Shown here: positions 9,003-18,216 of the stretch, one piece after another | Layout: every line of letters begins with the position of its first letter | Position numbering within the stretch: position 1 is the first letter of the stretch | Source of the DNA: Ruminiclostridium sufflavum DSM 19573 | GTDB taxonomy: Bacteria > Bacillota > Clostridia > Acetivibrionales > DSM-1351 | Length of the DNA: 64,000 nt | Reading direction: 5' to 3' | Assembly (NCBI RefSeq): GCF_003208175.1 | Contig: NZ_QKMR01000001.1 | Coordinates: forward strand, 102,502-166,501 | Position numbers and translations under genes: made by a program | Notes under the pieces: model-generated | What the model was told of the DNA's origin: nothing | The model's database searches: none | Seen by the model: only the letters and a program-made list of their open reading frames with translations

Positions 9003-10249
9003 AAATTAATGCAAACAGCAACATAAAGGATATCATCGAGCAATATCCTGAAACCTTGCCTGTATTTGCGACCAGTGGCTTCAGGGCAAATGAGAAGGAA
9101 GAATTGTCCGACGAGTTCGGAGAAGGCTTGCTGTTAAAAACCGCACTTAATCTAAAGGGTATTAACCAAAAAATATTTATAAAAATGCTGGAAGAAAAAA
9201 TATCCCTTAAGCTTGAAAAATTAGAAGAGCTTATTCAGGCCGAAGCCGGAAATCCCTCTGTAAAATTTAATTTCACAGGATACACTTATTGGCCTCTCAG
9301 ACCTATCTTTAAAGATTTTTTTGAAGATGCGTTAAGCAAATATCTTGCTAAAACAGGAGATACCGATTTCAATTACCATATACCTTCAGACTTCAGCGGT
9401 GATGACCCCTGTTCGGACATATGGAAAGCAAAAAGCATGGAACAGCTTCCCGATGTAATTGCAGGTGCGGGCTTCGGAGATTTCTTCAGGGAGGAATTCG
9501 TTGACAGGTTTATAAACAAGGGATATTTCAAAGCCGCCGGATATGACAAAATGAACCAAGCCTTTGTCTCTGCCGGAATACCCGATCCCGATAACTGTTA
9601 TACCGTTTATTCCGTATTACCTCTCATAATGCTGATTGACAAAAAAAAGCTCGGAAAACTGCCTGTGCCTGCACAGTGGAGTGACCTGCTGAATCCTGTC
9701 TACAGAAACAATATAATCATCGGAGCCTCCAGCGGAGAAGTTCACGAAGACTTACTCCTGTATATTTACAAGGAATACGGCGAAGAAGGCTTAAAAATGC
9801 TGTCAAGGAATATAAAAACCGGCTGGCATGCCTCTCTGATGGCTAAGGTTGCAGGCACAAGCAGCAATGAAGGTGCAGCAATTTATGTTATACCCTGGAT
9901 GTTTGCAAAGGCCTGCCAAAGGACAGAAGCCACCCAAATCATCTGGCCTGTGGATGGTGCATTGACAACGCCCATGTATTTGCTGGTAAAAGCAGCCTCC
10001 TTTGATAAGTACAAGGTATTTGCTGACTTTGTCATAAATTCAGCATATGGGAAATTGTCAGCAAGCAATTATTTTCCGGTATTAAACGGCAAAGTTGATA
10101 ACAGACTTCCCGAGGGAGCAGTTCTCAAATGGCTGGGATGGGACTATATAAAAGCAAACTCAATGGAAAAGCTCAAGAAATATGTTGTTGCATTTTTTTA
10201 TAAGCATCATGACGAAAACCAGCCAAAGGAAGCAGCAATACAAAATTAA
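8996..10249 (+). CDS. DUF1858 domain fused to a cytosolic ABC-type solute-binding domain
   Basis: Starts with TTG at 8996 after GGAGGTG, overlapping the methyltransferase stop. Residues about 3-65 match the small helical DUF1858 domain (INANSNIKDIIEQYPETLPV). The rest (about 85-400) looks like a type 2 periplasmic binding fold related to iron/thiamine/oxyanion-binding proteins (for example DVIAGAGFGDFF and WSDLLNPVYRNNIIIG). There is no signal peptide or lipobox and no adjacent permease, so it is probably a cytoplasmic sensor or carrier rather than a transporter subunit. The function is unknown. The divergent regulator also carries a binding-protein fold, hinting at one shared ligand. Confidence 0.7.
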   Translation: MLKINANSNIKDIIEQYPETLPVFATSGFRANEKEELSDEFGEGLLLKTALNLKGINQKIFIKMLEEKISLKLEKLEELIQAEAGNPSVKFNFTGYTYWPLRPIFKDFFEDALSKYLAKTGDTDFNYHIPSDFSGDDPCSDIWKAKSMEQLPDVIAGAGFGDFFREEFVDRFINKGYFKAAGYDKMNQAFVSAGIPDPDNCYTVYSVLPLIMLIDKKKLGKLPVPAQWSDLLNPVYRNNIIIGASSGEVHEDLLLYIYKEYGEEGLKMLSRNIKTGWHASLMAKVAGTSSNEGAAIYVIPWMFAKACQRTEATQIIWPVDGALTTPMYLLVKAASFDKYKVFADFVINSAYGKLSASNYFPVLNGKVDNRLPEGAVLKWLGWDYIKANSMEKLKKYVVAFFYKHHDENQPKEAAIQN

Positions 10250-10273
10250 CAATCTTTTTAGGTTCTCTCCCTC

Positions 10274-11578
10274 TTACTGCTGCCTGCTGAGGCAGTAATT
10301 TATAAACTGCTGTGCCGTCCTGCCCGATAAGCCTCCATGCCTCATTTCCCACTTGCCGGCTTCTGCACAAAGCTCCTCCTCCTCCATCAGAACCCCGCTT
10401 TTCCTTGCAAGCTCCGCAACAATATTAAGATATTCCTTGCGGGAAGGCTTAAAATAGTTGATTGTACACCCAAACCTGTTAACAAGTGAAAGCTTTTCCT
10501 CCATGGTATCCGACCTGTGAATTTCGTTATTGCTTTCCATGTCACTCCTGTCATTCCAGGTTTCCTTGATAAGATGCCTTCTGTTTGAGGTGGCATATAT
10601 GAGAACATTGTCGGGCTTTGTTTCAACACCGCCTTCAATAACTGCCTTCAAAAACTTATATTCGCTTTCGAATTCTTCAAAGGACAGGTCGTCCATGTAT
10701 ATAATAAACTTGTAGTTCCTGTTCTTAATCGTGGAAATAACAGCCGACAGATATTGAAACTGGTGCTTGTATATCTCAATCATTCTGAGCCCCTGATCAT
10801 AATAGGCATTCACAATTGCCTTTATGCTGGTTGATTTGCCGGTTCCGCTGTCACCGAAAAGGAGGCAGTTATTGGCCTTTCTTCCCTGAACAAACGCTTC
10901 GGTATTATTTACAAGCTCCTTTTTCTGAATTTCATAACCGATAAGGTCATCAAGCATTACCTTGTCCATATTGTTAATGGGGCAGAATTTTACTGTCCCG
11001 TTTTCATTGCCGACTAGGCGGAACGCCTTGTTAAGTCCGAACATGCCTACTCCGCAGTCCTTATAAAAGCCTGTCACATATGAAAAAAACTCGTTCTCAT
11101 CCTTTGCCTTTTCAAGTCTCCTGCTCAAAGCCTGAACCTTTTCGCTTACATTTTTGTTGTACATTCTTTCATTCTTACAGACAGCCTTATAGTCAGAAAG
11201 CATTGAAAAACAGTTGATTCCCAGCCTGCCTTCTATTTTTGAAAAGTCAAAATGGAACAGCTTCATAAATACCTTAAAATCATTTTTTGCAAATTCATTC
11301 ACACTTCCCGTATTTGCGCCAAGCTTTTCACAGGTAATGCTAAAGGGGTTCTCATCAGTAATTAAAATAAATGTGAGATAATTTTGCCACAGGTTCCCGT
11401 CAAAGCCATATTCGGTTGAAATGTCAAGCAGCCTTCTGACCTGAGCATATATCTCCTGCGTAAGCTGCGCATCGGAAATATTTTCATTCTCCAGCTGCCT
11501 GAATATGCCGGCTGTTTTTAGTAAAATACTTTCCCCGTCCAAATTGTATATAATCAGATTTGCTGTTTCCCGGTACAT
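10274..11578 (-). CDS. DUF815-family AAA-type ATPase
   Basis: Belongs to the DUF815 group of P-loop ATPases common in Firmicutes. The N-terminal half (about 1-220) is helical and uncharacterised. The C-terminal AAA module has Walker A GDSGTGKST (about 245), Walker B FIIYMDDLSFE and a sensor-1-like strand NVLIYATSNRRHL. The start at 11578 is preferred over the longer frame from 11635 because AAAGGA lies six to seven bases upstream; this gives 434 residues. Its cellular role is not established. It converges on the solute-binding gene with a 24-bp gap and is followed by no obvious partner. Confidence 0.85.
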   Translation of the reverse strand: MYRETANLIIYNLDGESILLKTAGIFRQLENENISDAQLTQEIYAQVRRLLDISTEYGFDGNLWQNYLTFILITDENPFSITCEKLGANTGSVNEFAKNDFKVFMKLFHFDFSKIEGRLGINCFSMLSDYKAVCKNERMYNKNVSEKVQALSRRLEKAKDENEFFSYVTGFYKDCGVGMFGLNKAFRLVGNENGTVKFCPINNMDKVMLDDLIGYEIQKKELVNNTEAFVQGRKANNCLLFGDSGTGKSTSIKAIVNAYYDQGLRMIEIYKHQFQYLSAVISTIKNRNYKFIIYMDDLSFEEFESEYKFLKAVIEGGVETKPDNVLIYATSNRRHLIKETWNDRSDMESNNEIHRSDTMEEKLSLVNRFGCTINYFKPSRKEYLNIVAELARKSGVLMEEEELCAEAGKWEMRHGGLSGRTAQQFINYCLSRQQ

Positions 11579-11706
11579 TGGTATTCCTTTCATAGATGTT
11601 TTTGCACATCTGCGTTTATTTTTTAATAAGTACAATTGTATATCTTTAATAAATACCTTTCAACAATAAACTTCAATAAATACGCAGATGTAAAAACCCC
11701 GCCTTC

Positions 11707-12447
11707 TTATTTTACTATTTTCCCGTTTATAAAATTTAAAGCTGCGGAAGCTGCTGTTTCCCATTGCTTTTCCAGCATCATATCATGGCACAGCTCACTT
11801 AGCATAACCAGATATGAATTGAAATACCTTGCATGTCTAATTATGTTAATGGGACTTACCACCTTATCCTGCCATGACCCTATTGTAAGCATCGGGATGC
11901 ATAAATTCCTCGGAGGCTTCGGCCTTCCCAGCAGCAGTGACCATTTCACTCTTATGGATTCTTCCTTTTGAAACAGCCTTTTGTATTTACGGATTTCCTC
12001 ATCTGAAAGCCTGCCGTCAAACAATAAGGCCTCCGGCTTTTTCCCCCTGTCATGCAAAATGCTTCTGACAGTCTCCCGCAGCATAATATTAACCGGAACA
12101 GGAGCAATAAATATAATTCCGCAGACAGTATCCGGATATAACCTTAAATATGCATGCACAACCGCCGCGCCAAGTGAATGTACTATAATTAGTGTGGGCT
12201 TTGACAGCCCCTTAACAACTTTATAAACATCCTCAGCGTAATCACTGACTGAAAAGGTATTTAATAAAGCCTTACCCTCACTATTTCCATGACCGCGGTA
12301 GCTGAGTGCATACACATTATAGCCTGCGCTCTTGAAATACGGCATAAAGTTGTCTTCCCAGCACCATGCTGCATGATTAGAGCCGTGCAGCATCAGAATA
12401 TTATATCGGTATCCGTTGTCATTCCCCAGAAGCTCCAGCTTAAACAA
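11707..12447 (-). CDS. Alpha/beta hydrolase (lysophospholipase-like)
   Basis: Serine hydrolase of the alpha/beta fold. The oxyanion-hole strand is ILMLHGSNHAAWCW, the nucleophile elbow is VHSLGAAVVH, the acid is probably Asp in GSWQDKVV, and the terminal His is in ELCHDMML. The open frame extends to 12594 and would overlap the upstream decarboxylase, but a TTG at 12447 preceded by AAGGAG and a seven-base spacer is the likely start, giving 246 residues and a clean intergenic gap. The elbow is HSLG rather than the usual GHSxG. The substrate is unknown; an ester or acyl-amide is plausible. It probably forms a two-gene unit with the PLP decarboxylase. Confidence 0.8.
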   Translation of the reverse strand: MFKLELLGNDNGYRYNILMLHGSNHAAWCWEDNFMPYFKSAGYNVYALSYRGHGNSEGKALLNTFSVSDYAEDVYKVVKGLSKPTLIIVHSLGAAVVHAYLRLYPDTVCGIIFIAPVPVNIMLRETVRSILHDRGKKPEALLFDGRLSDEEIRKYKRLFQKEESIRVKWSLLLGRPKPPRNLCIPMLTIGSWQDKVVSPINIIRHARYFNSYLVMLSELCHDMMLEKQWETAASAALNFINGKIVK

Positions 12448-12523
12448 TATTATTCTCCTTCTTTTTCTTATTGCAGCGTCCAAAAATTTAAAGCCGGTAC
12501 AGGCCTGTAAACGCAAGGTATTT

Positions 12524-14227
12524 TTACCTGCAAACAAATGCCCGGGGCTTATGTAAAACTTCACAAGGGGAAAAATCCTCCCTGCACAGGTCATATTCCT
12601 TTTTTATTTCAAAAAGCTCGTTTATTATACCTCTCATATTTTCTGCATCGGCAAGGGGAGACATGGGAAAAGCCTTGAGTACTCCTATCTTAACTCCGCT
12701 CTTGGTTTTATCATAGCCCTCGGAGTAATCCAAGACAAACGTACACTCCCCCTTAGCCTGTTTATCAATCAGATAGAGATAAAAGTAATAATTGTACTCT
12801 GCCGTGCGGGCGGCACTTTCGCTGTCCATATCCGAAATTTCCTTATATTTAATATTTTCTCCGGGCTGCCTGATGATAAATAATGTTACAAAGCCTTCCG
12901 TTTCATTATTTATCACCTCGAACTCACTATTTTCATTTATAGCAGCCTTTATATACTCACCTACAGTCATCAGACTGCCTATTACCTTCTGGAAGCCTTC
13001 ATACCCGAAGCATTTCAGCGTGGTAAGTGCCGACACAGGCCCTGTTCCCGCTCTTGATAACTCTAAAGTATATTGAAACGGAGAGTAATTTCCGTATTCC
13101 AGTTCATTTAATTCAATGGGCTCCACATTTCCCAAGCCGTACATCTGAGTTTTATCTCTGGACATGAATACACTTGCCACATAGGGGCAAAAACCGGTTT
13201 TATGAAAATCTGCCGCGAACGAATCCGCATATGTAATTTGTGATACTCTTAAAAACATTGCCCTGATTTTTGTTAAAACCTTTGTGTCAAAGCCAAGGGG
13301 ATTTTTTTCGAAATCATAGTGTTCAAAAAACAGCCATGTCCATCCAATAACCGAATCTACATGAACATGGGGCAAATAATTCAGAGAGAATTTCCTTGCC
13401 AGCCTGTCCCTCATTTCTGTGACCTCCTTTATTGGATCTACCGTCATTTGTATGGTAGTACCGCCATTAGCAAGAATACAAGCCAAAATTCCACCGCTCT
13501 CTATACGCTCTGAAATAATTTTTTCAGACTCTTCTATTGCTATTCTTCCCTTTTCATCCACAGGCATTTTCAGGCAATTGTCTTTTCCGATTCCCAGCCA
13601 ATCACATACCTCCGCATGACAAGGATGGCCCTGACTTGTAGAAACAACAAAAATATCCTCCTTTGCACCTTTTTTGCCGATATCCTGAGAGCATTTCTGA
13701 AGTCCTACCTTTACCGCATACATAACAGTGGATTTGCCTCCGAAAGTAAATATCCCCTGTGAGCTTTCCCAGTCCCATCCGGCTAATTCGGCCAAATATT
13801 TGCAGGTTTCCAGTTCCGACTTTATTAAATTTCCCGTCAGCATATCCTGCGCAAAGTTAGGATTAAAAAACATGGTATACGCACCTGCCGCAGCTGCGGG
13901 TAAATTTGCGGGAGGATTTATATTTATCATGGTACCCGGGTTATTCCACCTTACAGCTCCTTTAAAAAGCTCAGAAAGCTCTTCAAACACTTCCGTCGGG
14001 TCTTTGCTCTCATAGGATAGCCTGCATTCCTTCAGATAATCATAATACGAGCATTCAATTTCTCCGTTAAGCCTGCTTTTATTTGTATCCACATGCTTGC
14101 CTACAAAACTATCCAGCCTCTTTATCATATCTATGTAGCGATTAATGTCTTTACTATTTGGATCCTGAAAATATTTTAAAATATTACTCATCCCTTTCAT
14201 ATTTTTTGTCCAAACCATAATTAACAA
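12524..14227 (-). CDS. PLP-dependent decarboxylase (glutamate/aromatic amino acid type)
   Basis: Group II pyridoxal-phosphate decarboxylase of 567 residues, a little longer than the usual 480-520. The PLP lysine is Lys343 in ADFHKTGF, the cofactor-pairing Asp is Asp291 in HVHVDSVIGW, and the stacking His is in TSQGHPCHAE (about 201). It should convert an amino acid to an amine in the cytoplasm; the substrate (aromatic, acidic or other) cannot be read from sequence. The start is uncertain: ATGs at codons 1, 4, 10 and 13 are possible and none has an ideal ribosome binding site. It lies 76 bp upstream of the hydrolase in the same direction. Confidence 0.85.
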   Translation of the reverse strand: MLIMVWTKNMKGMSNILKYFQDPNSKDINRYIDMIKRLDSFVGKHVDTNKSRLNGEIECSYYDYLKECRLSYESKDPTEVFEELSELFKGAVRWNNPGTMININPPANLPAAAAGAYTMFFNPNFAQDMLTGNLIKSELETCKYLAELAGWDWESSQGIFTFGGKSTVMYAVKVGLQKCSQDIGKKGAKEDIFVVSTSQGHPCHAEVCDWLGIGKDNCLKMPVDEKGRIAIEESEKIISERIESGGILACILANGGTTIQMTVDPIKEVTEMRDRLARKFSLNYLPHVHVDSVIGWTWLFFEHYDFEKNPLGFDTKVLTKIRAMFLRVSQITYADSFAADFHKTGFCPYVASVFMSRDKTQMYGLGNVEPIELNELEYGNYSPFQYTLELSRAGTGPVSALTTLKCFGYEGFQKVIGSLMTVGEYIKAAINENSEFEVINNETEGFVTLFIIRQPGENIKYKEISDMDSESAARTAEYNYYFYLYLIDKQAKGECTFVLDYSEGYDKTKSGVKIGVLKAFPMSPLADAENMRGIINELFEIKKEYDLCREDFSPCEVLHKPRAFVCR

Positions 14228-14323
14228 ATTACAATATAACTTAAAAATATGTTTTGTTTTTGTATAATTTACGCTATTAACTTTTGGTAAAATGTTTGAA
14301 AAACTTGAGGTTCTGATTGCAAG

Positions 14324-14506
14324 CTATTTTAATTTATCACCTTCTTTTTCCCATAAGGCAATATCCAAGAAACATACCATGCCTAAACCATGAACAGCCA
14401 GCTTAAAAGTATATTTCGCCTGAAAAAGATACATATTGTCCAGATATTTTATCCTGCGAAGGCTTAAAGCTGTAAAATTGACTTCGGTTAACAAAATCAT
14501 ATGCAT
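14324..14506 (-). pseudogene. Short reading frame within dispersed repeat copy 2; probable remnant
   Basis: A 60-codon frame with no clear ribosome binding site. Its C-terminal half (KLAVHGLGMVCFLDIALWEK) resembles the remnant at 1645-1746, and its DNA aligns with the repeat at 7711-7815. It may be a decayed copy of a repeated gene. It is not recognised as any family and may not be expressed. Confidence 0.4.
14389..14485. repeat. Dispersed repeat, copy 2
   Basis: Matches 7711-7815 in several blocks in the same order: CATGAAC, ATAT-GTCCAGATATTTTA, GCGAAGGCTT and ATTGACTT. The overlapping short reading frame is described separately. Confidence 0.5.
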
Positions 14507-14814
14507 TATCGCTTACTTTTACCTTCTGAATAAACACTTGTGTCAGACTTTTGCATTAAGCATCATTAAATTCCATAATAATGTATTTTAACCATTATTT
14601 ATTAATTTTATATTTTAACTTATTAGTAATTAAATGTCAATAGCTCTTATTTCTCTTAAACAGCAATAACTTAGCAATTTCAAAAAAATAAGCGCAAAAA
14701 GTAAAAAATTTAAATAATTTAAATCTAATCAAGGTAAAACACCAAATTTGAAAAAATATGCGCAAAAATTGTTAAATTGTAAGAAATATATATTGAAATA
14801 AAATTTTTAAAGGA

Positions 14815-15181
14815 GTATAATATTCGAGCAATGATATATTTAGTTAAGAAGCTTGATATTGCTCTAGGGAATACAAGGTGACTAAAGTCAAATATTAATT
14901 GCCTTAAAAAAGGGTACTAAATTTAACCGGTATTGGATAATCTAAAGCTGTGTAACAGCGAAACGGCCCTGACTGTCGTACGGTATCCCAGAGAAAATGT
15001 ACTCGAAACTATGTCTTATTCTGCAATACGGAGGTGAGCGGTATGGATTGTGACCCAGGTGGCAGTAGCCACATACAATATTTTTTAATTGATGCGGGCT
15101 TGTTTGCCGTGCCGTTTACCAGTGTGGTATAGCATTGTCAGATAAACCCTCATTATATCTACAGAAAAGAGGGTGATTTTA
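14815..15181 (+). promoter_or_regulatory. Structured 5' leader of the corA-type gene
   Basis: The stretch 14507-15181 contains no gene; its first 300 bases are very AT-rich. From about 14830 several helices are visible: GAGCAAT with ATTGCTC (14836-14872 region) and a GTGGC-AGTA-GCCAC hairpin near 15060. A 6-bp stem ACCCTC (15146-15151) with GAGGGT (15169-15174) covers the ribosome binding site of the downstream gene. Length and RBS masking suggest a cis-regulatory RNA. The conserved core of the M-box magnesium riboswitch was not recognised. Confidence 0.5.
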
Positions 15182-16111
15182 ATGATAGAAATTTTCAAAT
15201 CGGCTAATGGTGAAATAGTTCGTTCGGATGCCTTTGAAGAAGGTGTTTGGGTAAATCTTGTCAATCCAAGCGAAGAAGAAATTAACAAGGTTAGTAATGC
15301 TTTAAGTGTTGAAACAGACTTTTTGAAAGCTGCATTGGATGAGGAGGAAAGAGCAAGAATAGAAAGTGATAACGGACAGACGCTTATAATTGTTGACATT
15401 CCTATTGTTGACAAGGAAGGCAAAATGAATGTTTACACTACCATTCCTCTTGCGATTATACTCATCAAGCATATTATTATTACTGTTTGCTTAAAGGGTG
15501 ACACACTGCTCAATGTTTTTTCAACAAACAAGGTAAAGGGCTTTTTTACACAGTATAAAACAAGGTTTGTACTGCAAATTCTTTATAAAAATGCCACAAA
15601 ATACTTAGAGTACCTAAAGCACATTGATAAGACAAGCAGCCGGATAGAACAGGACTTGCATAAATCAATGAAAAACAAGGAGCTCATTCAGATGCTGAAG
15701 CTTGAAAAAAGCCTTGTTTATTTTTCAACCTCTTTAAAATCCAATGAGGTAGTTTTAGAAAAGCTAATGAAATATGAGCATATAAAAAACTATCCGGAAG
15801 ATACCGAGCTGCTTGAAGATGTCATAATAGAAAACAAGCAGGCAATAGAAATGGCAAACATATACAGCAGTATTCTTTCCGGAACCATGGATGCCTTTGC
15901 ATCAGTTATATCAAATAACTTGAATATAGTAATGAAATTTTTAACATCAGTAACAATAGTTATGGCTATTCCTACAATGATATCAAGCTTTTTTGGAATG
16001 AACGTAAATATTCCTCTTAAGACTCCGATTGCTTTTTGGATTATTGTTATAATGTCATTAGCTATGTGTTTAGTTACCGGTATAACCTTATATAAGAAAA
16101 AGCTGTTTTAA
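15182..16111 (+). CDS. corA: CorA-family divalent cation transporter
   Basis: Pentameric inner-membrane channel for Mg2+ or Co2+/Ni2+. It has a cytoplasmic alpha/beta N-terminal domain (about 1-150), a long helical stalk (about 150-245) and two C-terminal transmembrane helices. The pore-end signature is GMN in FFGMNVNIP, and the tail is basic (LYKKKLF). The ATG at 15182 is chosen over a GTG at 15173 because GAGGG lies eight bases upstream; this gives 309 residues. The long upstream leader that can mask this site suggests metal-responsive translation. A strong terminator follows at 16131. Confidence 0.93.
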   Translation: MIEIFKSANGEIVRSDAFEEGVWVNLVNPSEEEINKVSNALSVETDFLKAALDEEERARIESDNGQTLIIVDIPIVDKEGKMNVYTTIPLAIILIKHIIITVCLKGDTLLNVFSTNKVKGFFTQYKTRFVLQILYKNATKYLEYLKHIDKTSSRIEQDLHKSMKNKELIQMLKLEKSLVYFSTSLKSNEVVLEKLMKYEHIKNYPEDTELLEDVIIENKQAIEMANIYSSILSGTMDAFASVISNNLNIVMKFLTSVTIVMAIPTMISSFFGMNVNIPLKTPIAFWIIVIMSLAMCLVTGITLYKKKLF

Positions 16112-16130
16112 AGCCATACAGATTGTAATT

Positions 16131-16163
16131 AAATGTGTCCTCCTGAAAAAGGACACATTTTTT
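16131..16163 (+). terminator. Rho-independent terminator after corA
   Basis: A perfect 10-bp stem AAATGTGTCC (16131-16140) with GGACACATTT (16151-16160) and a run of T to 16163. The AT-flanked stem also suits the minus-strand small gene that ends next to it. Confidence 0.9.
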
Positions 16164-16386
16164 ATCTTTCACACAAATGCCCTGCGCCATCATAAAAGCA
16201 TTCATCAGGCTTTCTCAAAATTCCCTGACTGTCGTAAAATTCTTCATCCGACCGTCTTAACATGCCTAGATAATCAAAATAATCCTCACCCGGTTCGCGA
16301 ATAATTCCTTCGATATCAAAGTAGCTATCTCCCGGATTTCGCAAACCTCCCTGACCATCATAAAATTTCTCTTTAAGAGAATACAA
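16162..16386 (-). CDS. Small protein built of 14-residue tandem repeats
   Basis: A 74-residue product that is almost entirely five copies of a 14-residue unit with consensus YDxxGxLRxPxExF (for example YDSQGILRKPDECF and FDYLGMLRRSDEEF). It begins at TTG (16386), preceded by GGAGAG at eight to nine bases, and ends at the bidirectional terminator. The composition is acidic and aromatic, with no signal peptide or membrane segment. The repeated YD-G-LR pattern recalls short beta-hairpin repeats of the MORN or YD kind, but I do not recognise a named family. It is probably a real expressed gene because frame, ribosome binding site and repeat regularity agree. Confidence 0.6.
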   Translation of the reverse strand: MYSLKEKFYDGQGGLRNPGDSYFDIEGIIREPGEDYFDYLGMLRRSDEEFYDSQGILRKPDECFYDGAGHLCER

Positions 16387-16512
16387 GGAACCATCTCTCC
16401 TTCATAAATTTTATCAGTACAATTATAACATATAATTTCGAAATAGAATATTGATTTATATCAAGGCAAGTCAATCGCAGCTTAAAGAAGGCTCTGTCCG
16501 TAAAAGCCTTTT

Positions 16513-17289
16513 TCAGCCCAGCAGCAGCCTGTCACTGTTAACTCCGAAATGCAGCACAAGCTTTTCTACCGTCATTTCCTCTCTTTCACTGCCTTTAATA
16601 TCAAGTAAGACCTTCCCTTCCCTCATCATGACAGTCCTGTTTCCATATGCGAGAGCATCCTTCATATTGTGGGTAATCATTACCGTACAGAGCTTATTGT
16701 GTTCGACAATCTCCCTTGTTATATCCAGAACTCTCTTGGCCGTATAAGGATCAAGTGCGGCAGTATGCTCATCCAGAAGAAGCAATCTGGGTTTTGCTAT
16801 TGTCGCCATCAGGAGGGTAAGTGCCTGGCGCTGCCCTCCTGAAAGCAGGCCAACCCTCTGCTTCATTCTGTCCTCCAATCCCAGTCCCAGATGGGCTATG
16901 GCTTCCCTGAAAATTTTTATATCACTCTTCTTCAGCCCTGCGCCAAATCCTCTGCGCTTGCCTTTCCCACAGGCTATAGCCAGATTTTCTTCAATACTCA
17001 TATTATAGGCTGTTCCCTTCAGCGGGTCCTGAAAAACACGGCCGATAAAAATTGAGCGTTTATATTCGGGGATAAAGGAAATATCTTCACCATCAAGGAT
17101 TATTACACCCTTATCTAAATCGCAGGTGCCTGAAATACAGTTGAGAAGAGTGGATTTTCCGGCGCCGTTGCCGCCTATGACCGTTACAAACTCACTCTCC
17201 TTGAAAGAAATACTGACATTATCAAGAGCAAGCCGTTCATTTGCACTTCCCTTAGAAAATATTTTACTAACTGCCTCAACCTTAAGCAT
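16513..17289 (-). CDS. ABC transporter ATPase, TrpZ-like
   Basis: ATP-hydrolysing subunit of an importer of the TrpXYZ class. Walker A is GGNGAGKST (about 38), the signature is LLSGGQRQALTLLMA, and Walker B is LLLLDEHTAALDP followed by the H-loop ITHNMKDAL. It overlaps the permease gene by eight bases. It is the last gene of the long minus-strand operon; a weak hairpin (AAGGCT/AGCCTT at 16488-16510) follows. TrpXYZ-type systems import tryptophan or related compounds, which suits an aromatic amino-acid-like product or precursor of this operon. Specificity is inference. Confidence 0.88.
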   Translation of the reverse strand: MLKVEAVSKIFSKGSANERLALDNVSISFKESEFVTVIGGNGAGKSTLLNCISGTCDLDKGVIILDGEDISFIPEYKRSIFIGRVFQDPLKGTAYNMSIEENLAIACGKGKRRGFGAGLKKSDIKIFREAIAHLGLGLEDRMKQRVGLLSGGQRQALTLLMATIAKPRLLLLDEHTAALDPYTAKRVLDITREIVEHNKLCTVMITHNMKDALAYGNRTVMMREGKVLLDIKGSEREEMTVEKLVLHFGVNSDRLLLG

Positions 17290-18199
17290 CGGATTCTTTT
17301 CTCCTCTTCATATTTACAGCCGCCAGCCTGCTTCTTGTCCGAATCAGATAATTTTTAACCGCAGGTACAGATAAGGCAAGGACTACTATGGCAGCAGAAA
17401 CCAGCTTAAGATCTGTTGGCGGCATTCCGAACCTGATTGCAGCCATTATGATAAATCTGTAAATCACCGAACCGAGTGCCGTAGCCAGAAGCAGTCCAAA
17501 AATTGATTTAAGCCTGAACAATACTTCACCAATCATTATGGAAGCAAGGCCTACAACCAGCATTCCAATTCCCATGCCCACATCTGCAAATGACTGGTAT
17601 TGTGCCAGTATCCCTCCTGATAAAGCTATCAGGGCATTAGCAAGCGCAAGACCTATAAGTTTTGTAAAGTCTGTGTTAATTCCCTGTGCAGAAGCCATAC
17701 ACTCATTATTTCCCGTTGCCCTTACCGCAAAGCCCAGCTTTGTCTTTAGAAACAGAAACAGCATTACCAGAACAATTATTGATATTGCAGAAAGTAATAT
17801 CATTTTTATATTGCTTTCATCAGGAGTATCCTTAAAAGCAGTAAATATTGTAGTACTGCCTATAAGCGCAATATTAGGCCTGTTCCCCATTATTTTCAAA
17901 TTTATTGAATACAGTGCCAGCATTGTAAGAATTCCCGACAGCAGCATCTGAATCTTGAGTCTTGTATGCAAAAGGGAGGTTACTATTCCTGTAATTCCTC
18001 CTGCGGCCATTGCCGCCAGCAATCCTAAAAACGGATAATTATTCAGGCACATTACCGCTGAAACAGCCGCACCGGTTACAAAGCTTCCGTCTACGGTGAG
18101 GTCAGGCATATCCAGAACCCTGAAGGATATATACAGCCCCAGTGCCAGAATTGCATAAATCATACCTAATTCCAATGTCCCGTAAATAATAGCTGTCAT
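17282..18199 (-). CDS. ABC transporter permease, TrpY-like
   Basis: Polytopic membrane protein of about nine hydrophobic segments, resembling branched-chain-amino-acid-type permeases (PF02653). It has the conserved N-terminal segment LDMPDLTVDGSFVTGAA and the coupling-type loop RATGNNECMA. The ATG at 18199 follows GGGAG at eight bases and is preferred to the TTG at 18214. Paired with the ATPase and lipoprotein genes on either side. Confidence 0.88.
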   Translation of the reverse strand: MTAIIYGTLELGMIYAILALGLYISFRVLDMPDLTVDGSFVTGAAVSAVMCLNNYPFLGLLAAMAAGGITGIVTSLLHTRLKIQMLLSGILTMLALYSINLKIMGNRPNIALIGSTTIFTAFKDTPDESNIKMILLSAISIIVLVMLFLFLKTKLGFAVRATGNNECMASAQGINTDFTKLIGLALANALIALSGGILAQYQSFADVGMGIGMLVVGLASIMIGEVLFRLKSIFGLLLATALGSVIYRFIIMAAIRFGMPPTDLKLVSAAIVVLALSVPAVKNYLIRTRSRLAAVNMKRRKESDA

Positions 18200-18216
18200 T
18201 TTATCTACTCCCAATT

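Noticed and set aside
11707-12594. Longer alpha/beta hydrolase starting at 12594
   Set aside because: It would overlap the decarboxylase by 71 bases with a non-homologous N-terminus; the TTG at 12447 has a strong ribosome binding site and fits family length.
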